From: DAOVVL01 sp965603095
Lineage (GTDB): Bacteria; Pseudomonadota; Alphaproteobacteria; Rhodospirillales; Magnetovibrionaceae
Length of the DNA: 64,000 bases
NCBI GenBank assembly: GCA_965603095.1
Contig: CBFDBQ010000001.1
Coordinates: 118,369-182,368, forward strand
Direction of reading: 5' to 3'
The notes below the pieces were generated by a model. The model saw nothing but the letters and a program-made list of their open reading frames with translations. It ran no database searches and was not told where the DNA came from. Both the position numbers and the translations under genes were made by a program. How positions within the stretch are numbered: the first letter of the stretch is position 1; every line of letters begins with the position of its first letter. This document shows, piece by piece, positions 36,627 to 47,273 of this stretch.

Positions 36627-37986
36627 GGGCGAACCCGTTACAATTTTTGCCAAGGCATCGGGCGCGGGCGTTGCCGGCGTTGCGGTTATTCGCATTTCTG
36701 GCCCGGGTGCGGGCGCCGCACTTGAAACCCTTTCAAAAAAAACTTTACCTCCGCTACGGCTTGCCAGCATCAGGCGCATTTATGACCCCAGCTTAAATGA
36801 AACATTAGACGACGCGTTGGTGTTGTGGTTTCCGGCACCCGCCAGCTTTACCGGCGACGATGTTTGCGAGCTACACCTGCATGGTGGTATTGCGGTTGTC
36901 TCAGATGTGCTTGGCGTGCTTTCGAAAATGGATGGGTTGCGCCCGGCAGAGCCGGGAGAATTTACTAGGCGGGCTTTTTTAAATAACAAATTGGATTTAA
37001 CTCAGGTCGAAGGTTTGGCAGATTTAGTTGCCGCCGAGACCGAGGCGCAAAGACGCCAAGCATTAGTGCAGGCCGAAGGGGGTTTGGGCAAAGTTTATGA
37101 TGGCTGGCGCGAACGATTGGTGCATGTTTTGGCTTTGACCGAAGCGGCCCTAGATTTTTCTGACGAAGAATTGCCCGATGATATTACCCAGGGCGCCATA
37201 ACAACCTGCGGCGCAGTGATGGATGAAATTGAAATTCATCTGAAAGATGGACGCAAAGGCGAACGGTTGCGCACCGGTGTGCGTATGGCAATTTTAGGAG
37301 CGCCAAATGCGGGCAAGTCATCAATGATAAACGCGCTTGCCATGCGCGATGCGGCAATTGTTTCTGATATTGCCGGCACCACCCGCGATGTGGTTGAAGT
37401 CCATCTTAACCTTGGTGGCTATCCGTTGTTGGTGGCTGACACTGCCGGATTGCGGGGCATTGATAACGCAACCTTTGACGCCATTGAATTAGAGGGTGTC
37501 GCCCGCGCTCGGGCCTGGGCGGCGGGGGCTGATTTAAAACTTTGTATGTTTGACGGTAGCGCCCTGCCAAAACTTGATGAGGAAACAGTTGCGCTAATAA
37601 ATGATGATGCGGTTGTTTGCATTAATAAGTCCGATAATTTAAGCGCCGATGTTCCGCAAAATATTTCTTCGCTAAATGTGTTTTCTGTTTCGGTTAAAAC
37701 CGGCGACGGCATGGACGCATTGTTAGGCCATATTGAAAAACGGCTGGAAAAACTTTTACACGTTAGTGGCGATGCACCGTTACCAACCCGTGAACGTCAT
37801 CGCCATGCGCTGGCCCAATGTGTTGATGCGCTACAGCGTTTTATAAGTGATAAAAACAAAGCCATTGATGAATTGGCGGCAGAGGATTTGCGCCTTGCGG
37901 TGCGCGCCCTTGGCCATATTACCGGACGGGTCGATGTGGAAGAATTGCTCGACATTATTTTTTCAGAATTTTGTATCGGTAAATAG
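36616..37986 (+). CDS. mnmE: MnmE, tRNA modification GTPase
   Basis: MnmE with MnmG makes the 5-carboxymethylaminomethyl group on wobble uridines. The 456-residue protein has the N-terminal folate-binding domain, the P-loop GAPNAGKSS at 228-236, DTAGLR and the C-terminal CIGK motif whose Cys is conserved. The start is GTG at 36616, inside the ferredoxin gene. mnmG follows after the reverse-oriented YbjQ-like gene. Confidence 0.96.
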   Translation: MGAKGEPVTIFAKASGAGVAGVAVIRISGPGAGAALETLSKKTLPPLRLASIRRIYDPSLNETLDDALVLWFPAPASFTGDDVCELHLHGGIAVVSDVLGVLSKMDGLRPAEPGEFTRRAFLNNKLDLTQVEGLADLVAAETEAQRRQALVQAEGGLGKVYDGWRERLVHVLALTEAALDFSDEELPDDITQGAITTCGAVMDEIEIHLKDGRKGERLRTGVRMAILGAPNAGKSSMINALAMRDAAIVSDIAGTTRDVVEVHLNLGGYPLLVADTAGLRGIDNATFDAIELEGVARARAWAAGADLKLCMFDGSALPKLDEETVALINDDAVVCINKSDNLSADVPQNISSLNVFSVSVKTGDGMDALLGHIEKRLEKLLHVSGDAPLPTRERHRHALAQCVDALQRFISDKNKAIDELAAEDLRLAVRALGHITGRVDVEELLDIIFSEFCIGK

Positions 37987-38007
37987 CTTAACTATTAAGC
38001 GGGCGGA

Positions 38008-38328
38008 TTATTTAAATTTTACCGCAGTGCCGTTGCAGATCACCATCAGCATGCTGACCTTGCCGGAAATGGTTTCATAATCAATATCAACACCAACAAT
38101 TGCGTCGGCGCCTAATTCGCTGGCGCGACTTTGCATGTCTTGTAATGCAAATTCTTTTGCCTTTGCCAGCTCGTCTTCGTAAGCGCCGGAACGTCCACCG
38201 ACTATGTCTCTAATGCCGGCAAACATATCTTTGAAAATGTTTGCGCCCATTATGGCCTCGCCCGCAACAATGCCGAGGTATTTGGTAACTTGCTGCCCTT
38301 CGATTGAATCGGTTGTGGTGACAATCAT
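38008..38328 (-). CDS. YbjQ/UPF0145 family protein
   Basis: The product (106 residues from the ATG at 38328) is a small alpha/beta protein of the YbjQ family: [27 protein letters not shown] ends with [13 protein letters not shown]. The function is unknown. Upstream, in-frame ATGs at 38340, 38352 and 38364 lie in a 12-base tandem repeat whose units each carry a purine-rich AGGA or AGAGA element, so the start may be one of four. The gene sits between mnmE and mnmG, opposite to both. Confidence 0.85.
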   Translation of the reverse strand: MIVTTTDSIEGQQVTKYLGIVAGEAIMGANIFKDMFAGIRDIVGGRSGAYEDELAKAKEFALQDMQSRASELGADAIVGVDIDYETISGKVSMLMVICNGTAVKFK

Positions 38329-38364
38329 TTTTCCTGGCATTTTTCCTGGCATTTCTCTTGGCAT
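38329..38364 (-). repeat. 12-bp tandem repeat, each unit with an ATG and a purine-rich element
   Basis: ttttcctggcat occurs twice exactly (38329-38340, 38341-38352) and once diverged (ttctcttggcat, 38353-38364). On the coding strand each unit starts with ATG and carries AGGA (AGAGA in the diverged copy) just ahead of the next ATG. Confidence 0.9.
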
Positions 38365-38428
38365 ATATCTCGCTCCGCTTTATAGGACTCTGTTTGACTT
38401 TGGCATCGGTGCTTCTTACGTTCTGCCC

Positions 38429-40333
38429 ATGATTAAAGGTAGCAATAAAACCGGTGGCGACAAGTACGATGTAATCGTAATTGGTGGTGGCCATGCGGGC
38501 GCTGAGGCCGCGGGCGCAGCGGCGCGGGTGGGGGCCAAAACCCTTTTGCTGACGCAGCGCATTGAAACAATTGGTGAAATGTCGTGCAACCCAGCCATTG
38601 GCGGTTTGGGCAAGGGTCATCTGGTGCGCGAGATTGATGCGTTGGACGGCATAATGGGCAAGGCCATTGATGCGGGCGGCATCCAGTTTCGCATGCTAAA
38701 TAAATCAAAAGGCCCAGCGGTGTGGGGCCCACGGGCGCAGGCAGACCGAACCCTTTATAAAAAAGCGGTGCTGGAATTATTGTGCCAAACCAATAATTTA
38801 CAGATAATGGAGGGCTCGGTTGAGGACCTTATAATTGATGGTGACAGTGGCTCACAGCGCGTATCAGGAATTGTTATGTATGACGGCAAAACCATAAGAT
38901 CGCAATCTGTGGTGCTTGCTACGGGCACTTTTCTAAATGGCCTGATCCACCTTGGTAAAAAAACTTGGCCCGCCGGAAGGATGGGGGACAAGCCTTCGAT
39001 TGGTCTTGCTAACACATTGAAATTGCACGGTTTTCCCACTTCACGATTAAAAACCGGAACCCCGCCACGCATAGATGGCCGCACCATTAATTGGGATATT
39101 CTTGAGCGACAACCGGGCGACAGCCCGCCGGTTCCATTTTCATTTATGAATGACGCCATAACCCAGCCGCAAATAGATTGCTTTGTAACCGGAACCACGC
39201 CCGCTACCCATGCATTGATTGAAGCAAATCTTGAACATGCGCCAATGTATTCGGGCCAAATAGAAGGTACCGGCCCAAGGTACTGCCCATCCATCGAGGA
39301 CAAGGTGGTGCGCTTTGCCGGGCGGGACCGTCACCAAATATTTCTAGAGCCCGAAGGCTATGACACAGATGTTGTTTATCCCAACGGCATATCAACATCG
39401 TTGCCCGAGGAAGTTCAGCTGGAAATGCTAAAAACTATCCCCGGTCTTGAAAAAGCGACCATTACCCAGCCGGGATACGCCATTGAATATGATTTTGTTG
39501 ACCCGCGGGAGCTGGGCCCAACCCTTGAAACCCGCAGGGTTAAGGGGCTTTTCTTTGCTGGGCAAATTAACGGCACCACCGGATACGAAGAAGCCGCGGC
39601 CCAGGGGCTGGTGGCTGGCGCCAATGCGGCCATGAGGATTGCTAGTGGAATAACAGGGAAAAATTTTGTTGTGGATAGGGCAGAGGGCTATATGGGGGTC
39701 ATGATTGATGACCTTGTGACCCTGGGCACCGAAGAGCCCTACCGCATGTTTACATCCCGTGCCGAATACCGCCTGCGCCTTAGGGCCGATAACGCCGATC
39801 AGCGCTTGACGGAAAAGGGCCATAAAGTAGGGCTGGTGGGCACAGCGCGCCACCATGTCTTTGTTAAAAAGCTGAGTAGCCTGCAGGGCGCGCTATCATT
39901 GACCCGGGGCTTGGTGTCTTCACCTACAAAATTGCAGAAATCAGGCATTTTGGTCAAACAAGACGGCAGGAAAAGGTCTGCATTTGAAATGCTGGGCATA
40001 CCCGGAAACACGATCCAGAGCCTATCCGCCCACTGGCCGGAGCTGGTGGAAATTGATGCTAAAACCGTGACCCAGCTAGAGATTGAGGCCGGATATGCCG
40101 ATTATATTCATCGCCAAGACGCAGATGTTAGGGCCTTTCGTGCCGACGAGGGGTTGTCCATTCCCCAAAGCCTGGATTATGGCTCCATAGCTGGCCTTTC
40201 CAACGAGGTGCGCTCAAAGCTGGACACGGTCAAGCCCGCCACAATAGGCCAAGCGGCCCGTATTTCAGGGGTTACCCCAGCGGCACTGACCCGGCTTTTG
40301 GCCCATGTCAGGCGTGACCATACTGGCGCCTAG
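38429..40333 (+). CDS. mnmG: MnmG, tRNA uridine-5-carboxymethylaminomethyl synthase
   Basis: MnmG is the FAD-binding partner of MnmE. I chose the ATG at 38429 (634 residues) because the FAD motif [16 protein letters not shown] begins there; the frame stays open into the opposite gene. Other motifs: [49 protein letters not shown] and [16 protein letters not shown]. It is followed by parS sites and rsmG, the classic origin-side order. Confidence 0.96.
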   Translation: MIKGSNKTGGDKYDVIVIGGGHAGAEAAGAAARVGAKTLLLTQRIETIGEMSCNPAIGGLGKGHLVREIDALDGIMGKAIDAGGIQFRMLNKSKGPAVWGPRAQADRTLYKKAVLELLCQTNNLQIMEGSVEDLIIDGDSGSQRVSGIVMYDGKTIRSQSVVLATGTFLNGLIHLGKKTWPAGRMGDKPSIGLANTLKLHGFPTSRLKTGTPPRIDGRTINWDILERQPGDSPPVPFSFMNDAITQPQIDCFVTGTTPATHALIEANLEHAPMYSGQIEGTGPRYCPSIEDKVVRFAGRDRHQIFLEPEGYDTDVVYPNGISTSLPEEVQLEMLKTIPGLEKATITQPGYAIEYDFVDPRELGPTLETRRVKGLFFAGQINGTTGYEEAAAQGLVAGANAAMRIASGITGKNFVVDRAEGYMGVMIDDLVTLGTEEPYRMFTSRAEYRLRLRADNADQRLTEKGHKVGLVGTARHHVFVKKLSSLQGALSLTRGLVSSPTKLQKSGILVKQDGRKRSAFEMLGIPGNTIQSLSAHWPELVEIDAKTVTQLEIEAGYADYIHRQDADVRAFRADEGLSIPQSLDYGSIAGLSNEVRSKLDTVKPATIGQAARISGVTPAALTRLLAHVRRDHTGA

Positions 40334-40402
40334 GCCACACTTAATACCACTTTTCCTTGTTTTTAGCTACCTTCAGGGGCTATGGTTCACGTACCGTGAC
40401 TA

Positions 40403-40418
40403 TGTTTCACGTGAAACA
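40403..40418. promoter_or_regulatory. parS site 1, perfect consensus
   Basis: TGTTTCACGTGAAACA matches the 16-base parS consensus exactly. ParB spreads from such sites and organises origin segregation. Confidence 0.95.
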
Positions 40419-40442
40419 ATTTGCCCATAGTCTCAGATAAAA

Positions 40443-40458
40443 TGTTTCACGTGAAACG
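40443..40458. promoter_or_regulatory. parS site 2, one mismatch
   Basis: TGTTTCACGTGAAACG differs from consensus at the last base. Its centre is exactly 40 bases from site 1. A degenerate relative (ggttcacgtaccg) lies near 40384. Confidence 0.92.
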
Positions 40459-40501
40459 ATCGGAGGCCAATAACTAAGGTCAAGAACCAGGAAAGCCATA
40501 A

Positions 40502-41113
40502 ATGAGCAAGCATATGACCGCTAGTCAGTTTCAGACCGCTACCGGGGTGGACGACGACACCTTAGCCCGGTTGGAGACCTATGCCCAGTTATTGGAAAAA
40601 TGGCAGGGGGCCATTAATCTTGTGGGGCCAGATACGGTGGCGCATATGTGGAGTAGGCATTTTCTCGATTCAGCCCAGCTGGCCCCGCACATCGGCCCCG
40701 ATGATGTGGTGGCCGACCTTGGCAGCGGTGCCGGCTTTCCCGGAATGGTCTTGGCCATAATGGGCAAAAAGGTGCATTTGCTAGAAAGCGACGAAAGAAA
40801 GTCCACATTCTTATCCACCGTTAATCGCCAGTGTTCAGCAGGGGCTACGGTGCATACGGGGCGCATAGAAAAAGCCAAGCCCATGGGGGCTGACGTGGTG
40901 GTGGCGCGGGCTCTTGCGCCACTGGAAAAGCTGCTGGATTTGGCTCTCCCCCACAGGATATCCACAGGGAAATGTTTGTTTTTAAAGGGAAAGAGCTGGG
41001 ATGAGGAATTGACCGAGGCCAAGAAACGCTGGAAGATGCGCGCCAACACATGGCCCAGTATAACCAATGCAAATGCGGCCGTTATCGAAATAAACGATAT
41101 TTCTCGTTTATAA
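40502..41113 (+). CDS. rsmG: RsmG, 16S rRNA m7G527 methyltransferase
   Basis: The 203-residue product has the RsmG SAM-binding core VADLGSGAGFPGMVLAI, and TLARLETYAQLLEKWQGAINLVGP at the start. Loss of RsmG gives low-level streptomycin resistance in other bacteria. It precedes parA by 18 bases and lies just after the two parS sites. Confidence 0.95.
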   Translation: MSKHMTASQFQTATGVDDDTLARLETYAQLLEKWQGAINLVGPDTVAHMWSRHFLDSAQLAPHIGPDDVVADLGSGAGFPGMVLAIMGKKVHLLESDERKSTFLSTVNRQCSAGATVHTGRIEKAKPMGADVVVARALAPLEKLLDLALPHRISTGKCLFLKGKSWDEELTEAKKRWKMRANTWPSITNANAAVIEINDISRL

Positions 41114-41131
41114 TCAATAGGTTATAACAAC

Positions 41132-41977
41132 ATGAATGATGGCGAAACAAATATCACTAGCCCCGATAATGGCCTTAATGGCGTCTCCGGCGGTTCTGGG
41201 CGACCCAGAATAATAGCCATCGCCAACCAAAAGGGCGGCGTGGGCAAAACCACCACCGCCATTAATTTAGCGACCGCGCTGGCGGCGGTTAAACAGCGGG
41301 TGCTTTTGGTGGATCTTGACCCACAGGGCAATGCCTCCACCGGGTTGGGCATCAATAGGCGCGAGCGCAAGATAGATACCTATCAAGTGGTAATCGGCGG
41401 CGCGTCATTAAAAGATGCAATTCATAAATCCGGCATCCCCGGTCTTGATATTGTTCCAGCGGGAATGGATCTATCAGGGGCCGAGCTTGAGCTGGTTGAT
41501 GTCGAAGAACGTGAAACCAGATTAAAAAAAGCAATTGGCAACGGCGCCGACGAATACGATTACGTTCTAATTGATTGCCCGCCGGCACTTGGGTTGCTGA
41601 CACTTAATGCGCTTATTGCGGCGCAGGCGGTATTGGTTCCGTTGCAGTGCGAATTTTTTGCCCTCGAAGGCGTAAGCCATTTAGTAAAAACAATCGAACG
41701 GGTAAGAAAAGCATTTAACCCTGAGTTGGAAATACAAGGCATCGTGCTTACCATGTTTGATAAGCGCAATAATTTATCGGATCAGGTTGCCAGCGACGTG
41801 CGCGAACATTTTGGCGACATAGTTTATAAAACTGTCATACCGCGCAACGTTCGTGTTTCCGAAGCACCGTCATTTGGCAAACCAGTTTTGATGTACGACA
41901 TGGCGTGTCGTGGTAGCCAAGCATATTTGCATTTGGCGGGCGAGGTTTTAAAACGCGAAGGTCACAGCATGGTTTAG
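41132..41977 (+). CDS. parA: ParA, chromosome-partitioning ATPase
   Basis: ParA is the deviant-Walker ATPase that moves ParB-bound origins. The 281-residue product has KGGVGKTT at 34-41, DLDPQGNASTGLGI and YVLIDCPPALGLLTLNALIAA. A Ser/Gly-rich N-tail of about 25 residues precedes the domain. The parB gene follows after 42 bases. Confidence 0.97.
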   Translation: MNDGETNITSPDNGLNGVSGGSGRPRIIAIANQKGGVGKTTTAINLATALAAVKQRVLLVDLDPQGNASTGLGINRRERKIDTYQVVIGGASLKDAIHKSGIPGLDIVPAGMDLSGAELELVDVEERETRLKKAIGNGADEYDYVLIDCPPALGLLTLNALIAAQAVLVPLQCEFFALEGVSHLVKTIERVRKAFNPELEIQGIVLTMFDKRNNLSDQVASDVREHFGDIVYKTVIPRNVRVSEAPSFGKPVLMYDMACRGSQAYLHLAGEVLKREGHSMV

Positions 41978-42019
41978 TGCGTGGTTTAAAAATTTTTATT
42001 ATTATAAGCGGAGCTTGTT

Positions 42020-42931
42020 ATGTCGGTAGAAAATAAAAAAACCCCAGGGCGTGGTCAAGAGCGTGGTCTGGGCCGTGGTTTGTCAGCGTTGCTTGGTGAT
42101 GACGAAGATGACGCGCCAGCACAAGAAACAGGCGCAGTAGAAAATGGTAAAAAAGTTGCGGTTACAAATATGCACCCCGGCAAGTATCAACCGCGCCACG
42201 GTTTTAACGAAGACGAATTAAAAGACCTTGCAAGCTCCATTCGTGAAAAAGGCGTGTTGCAACCATTGTTGGTGCGGCCACATCCGGGCATTGATGGTGC
42301 CTTTGAAATTATTGCGGGTGAACGTCGTTGGCGCGCCGCGCAGTTGGCGCAAGTTCATGAGTTACCGGTAATAATCCGCGACTTTGACGACGAAGAAACA
42401 TTAGAAGTCGCCCTAATAGAAAACCTGCAACGCCAAGACCTTTCCCCCATAGAAGAAGCCCAAGGCTATCAGCGCTTGCGCGATGAATTTTCCCATACAC
42501 AAGAAGTGCTAGCCGATGCATTGGGAAAAAGTCGGCCACACGTTGCCAATATGTTGCGGCTTTTATCCCTGCCCGAAAGTGTAAAAGACATGCTTGATGA
42601 CGGCAGGCTTTCAGCCGGCCACGCCCGGGCGTTGCTGGGGGCAGAAAATCCAGAAGCAGTTGCGGCTGAGGTTTTGAAAAAAGGCCTTAATGTTCGCCAA
42701 ACTGAAAGCTTGGTAAAGTCAGGCCGCGGCACAGGTGGCGGCACGGGTGCGGGCAATAAAGGTAAAGGCAAAACAAAAGACGCCGATACCGTGGCGCTGG
42801 AGCGCGACCTTACCAATCAACTGGGCCTAAAGGTTGAGGTTCGCGATAAAAAAGGCAAAGGCCAGCTAGTAATTAATTATGAAAATCTCGAACAGCTAGA
42901 TGGCGTCTTGGCCCGGCTTATGCGCTCTTGA
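42020..42931 (+). CDS. parB: ParB, centromere-binding CTPase
   Basis: ParB binds parS and forms a CTP-dependent sliding clamp. The 303-residue product starts with the LGRGLSALLGD box that contacts ParA, then GKYQPRHGFNEDELKDLASSI, the GERRWRAAQLA CTP motif, the LGKSRPHVANMLRLLSLP helix-turn-helix and a Gly/Lys-rich linker to the C-terminal dimerisation domain. Confidence 0.97.
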   Translation: MSVENKKTPGRGQERGLGRGLSALLGDDEDDAPAQETGAVENGKKVAVTNMHPGKYQPRHGFNEDELKDLASSIREKGVLQPLLVRPHPGIDGAFEIIAGERRWRAAQLAQVHELPVIIRDFDDEETLEVALIENLQRQDLSPIEEAQGYQRLRDEFSHTQEVLADALGKSRPHVANMLRLLSLPESVKDMLDDGRLSAGHARALLGAENPEAVAAEVLKKGLNVRQTESLVKSGRGTGGGTGAGNKGKGKTKDADTVALERDLTNQLGLKVEVRDKKGKGQLVINYENLEQLDGVLARLMRS

Positions 42932-43076
42932 AATAATGAGTAAAAAATAGTGGAAAGATAAGGAAAACAGCCAGCCTCCTTAACCTTGACGGGGCATGGG
43001 TGTATTTTCCTATTAACACAACCCGGTGGAAACTCAGTGGAAACCCGGGGACAATCTTATATAATTTTGGTGAAAT

Positions 43077-44111
43077 TTAACGGCGCCTACCGGCCCGCGC
43101 GGCTTGTGCAATTTGGATAAGGGCGCGGTGGCACATGGCCGGCGCCGGCAAACCGGTTGTTTTACAATCAAGCTCGGCCTGAGTTAATAGCTCAAACGCG
43201 CGCGCCAATCGTTCCCGTGGCCAAATATTTAGCTGCGCCTTGAACTGGTCTTTAAACATATAAAAAACTGGCGGACGCAAAGACCTAAGGGCGTCTTCCG
43301 ATGATTTGCCTTCGTCTATTTCGCCGCGAGCCAGATGCAGGCGTTGAAAATGACGCGAGCTTGCCCTTACCACGGCAACCGCATGGACGCCCTCGCCAAA
43401 AGTTTTTTCCAATGCGACGTCTAGTTTATCAATGTTGCCGCTGGCGGCGGCAAAAACCACATCGTCCATTGATGTGGCGGCGGCCTCACTTAATGAGGCC
43501 CGAACATCATCGACGGAAATTTCTCCAGGCGCGCCTTTGTAAATGGCCAATTTTTCAAGCTCGCTTCGGGTTAGCGAACGGTCAGCCCCAAGGCTTTGTT
43601 GCAATAGGGCCATGGCGTCACGACTGACGGTTATGTTGTGTGTTTTAAGTGAATTGCGAATAACATCGGGCAATGATCTGGCATCATCGCCATAACACGC
43701 CAATGCAACGGCGTTTGTCGAGCCTTCAAAAAGTTTTCGCAAACTAGAGCGCGGCGTTAGCTCGCCCGCTTCAACAATAACCATTGCTCCTGCCCCGGTG
43801 TTAGTTTCAAGCAGCGCTGCGCAAACACCACTGCAGCCATCGGTTGCTTGGCGCACCCGCACAACCCGGCCACCGCCACCAAATGATAGCGCGCTTGCTT
43901 CGTCGGATAATCTTGCTGGGTCAGCTTTAATATCGGATGTAAAAAGCTCGACCACCGAAAATGGATCGTTTAAATCTGCAACTTCAGTTCGGCCCAGTAT
44001 TTCGGCGCGTTCTTTAATTAACCCAACATCAGGGCCGTAAAGTAAAATTGCGCGTAAGGACGTATCAGGCTTTTCTAAAAACGACCTAATTGCTGCGCCC
44101 TTTATTATCAT
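43077..44111 (-). CDS. holA: DNA polymerase III delta subunit
   Basis: HolA opens the beta clamp within the clamp loader. The 344-residue product shows LLYGPDVGLIKERAE and the long helical C-domain ending CHRALIQIAQAARAGRRR. Sequence similarity in this family is weak, but the leuS-lptE-holA order is diagnostic. It overlaps lptE by 4 bases. Confidence 0.92.
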   Translation of the reverse strand: MIIKGAAIRSFLEKPDTSLRAILLYGPDVGLIKERAEILGRTEVADLNDPFSVVELFTSDIKADPARLSDEASALSFGGGGRVVRVRQATDGCSGVCAALLETNTGAGAMVIVEAGELTPRSSLRKLFEGSTNAVALACYGDDARSLPDVIRNSLKTHNITVSRDAMALLQQSLGADRSLTRSELEKLAIYKGAPGEISVDDVRASLSEAAATSMDDVVFAAASGNIDKLDVALEKTFGEGVHAVAVVRASSRHFQRLHLARGEIDEGKSSEDALRSLRPPVFYMFKDQFKAQLNIWPRERLARAFELLTQAELDCKTTGLPAPAMCHRALIQIAQAARAGRRR

Positions 44112-44650
44112 TTGGCACCATTAACCACTGGCTCTACTGGATTTGAAAAATAAATTGCCATGCGTCGTTCTAGCTGTTCACCCATATCAACAACCGCCCG
44201 GTCGCGCGCATCATTTTTTGCGATAAGGGTTGCGTAGTCACTACTTAATAAGTTGTGGCTAACTACAGAAAAAAGCGATCCGGAAAAAACCTTGCGACTA
44301 TCGCTCAGGCGGATAAGTACATAACTAGCAGTAAGGCGTAAGTTGGCGCGGGTTGGTGATGTATCTTTGGCAACTGCAACGTTTTGGCTCGATTGGGAAA
44401 GTGTAATTTTTAAATTATGGGTGCTAGCCGCCATCTGCCCACGCGGGTGTAGGCGACGTTCAAGCTCTATATGCATTTTTTGCCCAACCCGATCACCGAT
44501 GGGGGCAATTGAAATACCTGATAAATTTGTCGCTACGCCCGGGTTGCTGGCGGCTTGGCCATAAAGCGGGCGGTAGCCACAGCCAGATAATGACAGCCCA
44601 GAAACGGCCGCCAACAAAAGCAAAAAATTACGCGCCTTAAATAACAACAT
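44108..44650 (-). CDS. lptE: LptE, LPS-assembly lipoprotein
   Basis: LptE plugs the LptD barrel that inserts LPS in the outer membrane. The 180-residue product has lipobox LSGC (Cys24) and the family's CGYRPLYG, then [27 protein letters not shown]. It overlaps leuS by 14 bases and holA by 4. Confidence 0.92.
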   Translation of the reverse strand: MLLFKARNFLLLLAAVSGLSLSGCGYRPLYGQAASNPGVATNLSGISIAPIGDRVGQKMHIELERRLHPRGQMAASTHNLKITLSQSSQNVAVAKDTSPTRANLRLTASYVLIRLSDSRKVFSGSLFSVVSHNLLSSDYATLIAKNDARDRAVVDMGEQLERRMAIYFSNPVEPVVNGAK

Positions 44651-47240
44651 TTATAATCCTGTTTGGAACCACCACTATTTTCTTTGGTGTTTTGCCAGCC
44701 ATTGCGGCTTGTACATTCTTGATAGCAAGGGCCGCTGTTTCGGCCGTTTTTGTATCGCAATCTTTGGGTAGCTCAACCGTGCCGCGCAGTTTGCCCATAA
44801 CCTGAACCCCAATGGTAACGGTATCATCAACCAGCAACTTTTCAATGGCCTTAGGCCACGGTTCATCGGCCAGCAAGGTCTCGCGACCCAATAACTGCCA
44901 CAGCTCCTCAGCCAAGTGCGGCATCATCGGATTAATAAGTTTTGTTGTGGTCTCGAATCCTTCGCGCAGAACCGCCTTAATGCCGTCGCCTTCTTTGGTG
45001 TTTTCCAGTGCATCTGCCAAAGCATTAGTAAGTTCGCGAATGCGGGCAACCGCCTTGTTAAAATGAAACGCATCAAGGTCGCGAGTTACGCCATCAATTG
45101 TTTTGTGTACTTGGCGATGAAGCGCATCGGCACTGCCTTCAAGGCCATCTGGAACGGTTGAATTTTTTTCCGACAAGCTTGAAATATTTTCAGCCACCAT
45201 GCGCCACAGTTTGGAAACGTAGCGCCACGCACCTTCGATACCGCTGTCGGTCCAATCAAGATCACGGTCCGGCGGGCTGTCCGATAGCATAAACAAGCGC
45301 GCAGTATCGGCACCATATTCACCAATAATTATTTCAGGATCGACCACGTTCTTTTTAGACTTGGACATTTTTTCCGAACGCCCAACGGTGTAGTCGTCAT
45401 CACCAAGCGCCAGTGCCTCTTCCGGCGTTATCCATTTATCGTCTTGTTTCGATTTATAGGTTTCGTGGCAAATCATGCCCTGTGTCATCAGCCCCGCGAA
45501 CGGTTCTTTTATACCTATATATCCGCAGTCTTTTAAGGCGCGGGTAAAAAACCGCGAATAAAGCAAATGTAAAACCGCATGCTCTATACCGCCAATGTAT
45601 TGATCAACCGGCAACCAATAATCAACCGCATCGCGGTCAAACGCGCCGTCTGCGTTGGGCGAGGTAAAGCGTGAAAAATACCAAGAGCTTTCAAAAAAAG
45701 TATCAAAGGTATCGGTTTCGCGCACCGCATCTTTGCCACAAGTTGGGCATTTAACATGTTTCCATGTGGGGTGTGCATCTAGTGGATTACCGGCAACGCT
45801 TAAATCAACATCGACCGGCAATTCAACTGGCAAATCTTTTTCCAGCACAGGAACTTCGCCGCAATCACCACAGCGAATGATGGGTATGGGGCAACCCCAA
45901 TAGCGTTGCCTGGAAACACCCCAATCACGCAAGCGGTATTGAACCGTGCCTTCGCCGCAGTTTAAATCTTGCAATTTTTTAATGGCTGCTTTTTTTGCAT
46001 CAACTACTGTAAGCCCGTTTAAAAATTCTGAATTAACCGCGACACCATCATCGACAAATGCTTCAAGCCCGCTGTCGCCAAGATTTTTTATAAAACTTTC
46101 TTCGTCTGCGCCGCCGGCAATATCTTTTGGTGCGACCACAGCAATGACCTGCAATTTATATTTGCGGGCAAAATCCATGTCGCGCTGATCGTGCGCCGGA
46201 CAGGCAAAAATTGCCCCGGTGCCATATTCCATCAATACAAAGTTAGCGATATAAACCGGTAATTCTTGGCCCGGGGTAAATGGGTGAATTGCTTTTAGGT
46301 TTGTGTCAAAACCTTCTTTTTCAGCCTGCTCTATGGCCGCCTCCGATGTGCCCAGCGCACTGCATTTGGCAATGAACGCGGTCATGTCCGGGTTATTTTT
46401 TGCAAGCTCTAATGCCAACGGGTGGTTGGCGGCAATGGCCATGAACGAAGCGCCATATAGCGTATCGGGCCGCGTGGTGTAAATTTCCAACCTGTCGTCA
46501 CGGTCTTTTAATTTGAAAAAAACTTGTGCGCCTTCGGAACGACCAATCCAGTTTTCCTGCATGATGCGAACTTTATCGGGCCAGCGTTCAAGTTTTTCAA
46601 GTTCGCTCAACAAATCTTCGGCGTAATCGGTAATTTTTAAAAACCACTGGCTTAGTTTTTTCTTTTCAACCGCGGCTCCGGTGCGCCAGCCCTTGCCATC
46701 AATGACCTGTTCGTTGGCCAGCACGGTGTTGTCAACCGGGTCCCAGTTGACCCACGATTCCTTGCGATAGGCGATACCGTTTTTCAGGAAATCTAAAAAC
46801 ATTTTTTGTTCATGTTTGTAATATTTTGCATCGCAAGTTGCGATTTCGCGATCCCAATCGTAGCTCAGCCCCATGGTCTTTAGCTGCGCCTTCATGGTTT
46901 CAATATTTTGATGAGTCCACTTGGCCGGATGGGTGTTATTTTGTATGGCGGCGTTTTCAGCCGGCAAACCAAAAGCATCCCAACCCATTGGGTGTAACAC
47001 GTTAAATCCTTGCGCCCGCTTTAGGCGCGCAACCACATCGCCAAGGGTATAATTGCGCACGTGGCCCATATGAATGCGTCCAGACGGATAGGGAAACATT
47101 TCAAGCACGTAATATTTTGGACGTGTGGCATCGATGCTAACGGCAAAGGTTTTATTGTCGCGCCATGCGGCTTGCCACTTGGTTTCGGTTTTACGAAAAT
47201 TATACTTGTTGCTTGCTGGCGTAGAAGTAGAACTAGACAT
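44637..47240 (-). CDS. leuS: Leucyl-tRNA synthetase
   Basis: LeuS charges tRNA-Leu. The 867-residue class I enzyme has the HIGH motif as HMGH at 57-60, the KMSKS motif at about residue 625 and the CP1 editing domain between. The length matches bacterial LeuRS. The lptE and holA genes follow in the same transcript; a DUF3576 gene lies just upstream, 33 bases away in the same direction. Confidence 0.98.
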   Translation of the reverse strand: MSSSTSTPASNKYNFRKTETKWQAAWRDNKTFAVSIDATRPKYYVLEMFPYPSGRIHMGHVRNYTLGDVVARLKRAQGFNVLHPMGWDAFGLPAENAAIQNNTHPAKWTHQNIETMKAQLKTMGLSYDWDREIATCDAKYYKHEQKMFLDFLKNGIAYRKESWVNWDPVDNTVLANEQVIDGKGWRTGAAVEKKKLSQWFLKITDYAEDLLSELEKLERWPDKVRIMQENWIGRSEGAQVFFKLKDRDDRLEIYTTRPDTLYGASFMAIAANHPLALELAKNNPDMTAFIAKCSALGTSEAAIEQAEKEGFDTNLKAIHPFTPGQELPVYIANFVLMEYGTGAIFACPAHDQRDMDFARKYKLQVIAVVAPKDIAGGADEESFIKNLGDSGLEAFVDDGVAVNSEFLNGLTVVDAKKAAIKKLQDLNCGEGTVQYRLRDWGVSRQRYWGCPIPIIRCGDCGEVPVLEKDLPVELPVDVDLSVAGNPLDAHPTWKHVKCPTCGKDAVRETDTFDTFFESSWYFSRFTSPNADGAFDRDAVDYWLPVDQYIGGIEHAVLHLLYSRFFTRALKDCGYIGIKEPFAGLMTQGMICHETYKSKQDDKWITPEEALALGDDDYTVGRSEKMSKSKKNVVDPEIIIGEYGADTARLFMLSDSPPDRDLDWTDSGIEGAWRYVSKLWRMVAENISSLSEKNSTVPDGLEGSADALHRQVHKTIDGVTRDLDAFHFNKAVARIRELTNALADALENTKEGDGIKAVLREGFETTTKLINPMMPHLAEELWQLLGRETLLADEPWPKAIEKLLVDDTVTIGVQVMGKLRGTVELPKDCDTKTAETAALAIKNVQAAMAGKTPKKIVVVPNRIINVVI

Positions 47241-47273
47241 AAGGCATCAACATCCTGAGCCGTTAGATTTTAA

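Noticed and set aside
38204..38428. Upstream extension of mnmG
   Set aside because: It overlaps the YbjQ-like gene on the other strand and precedes the FAD motif by 80 residues without homology.
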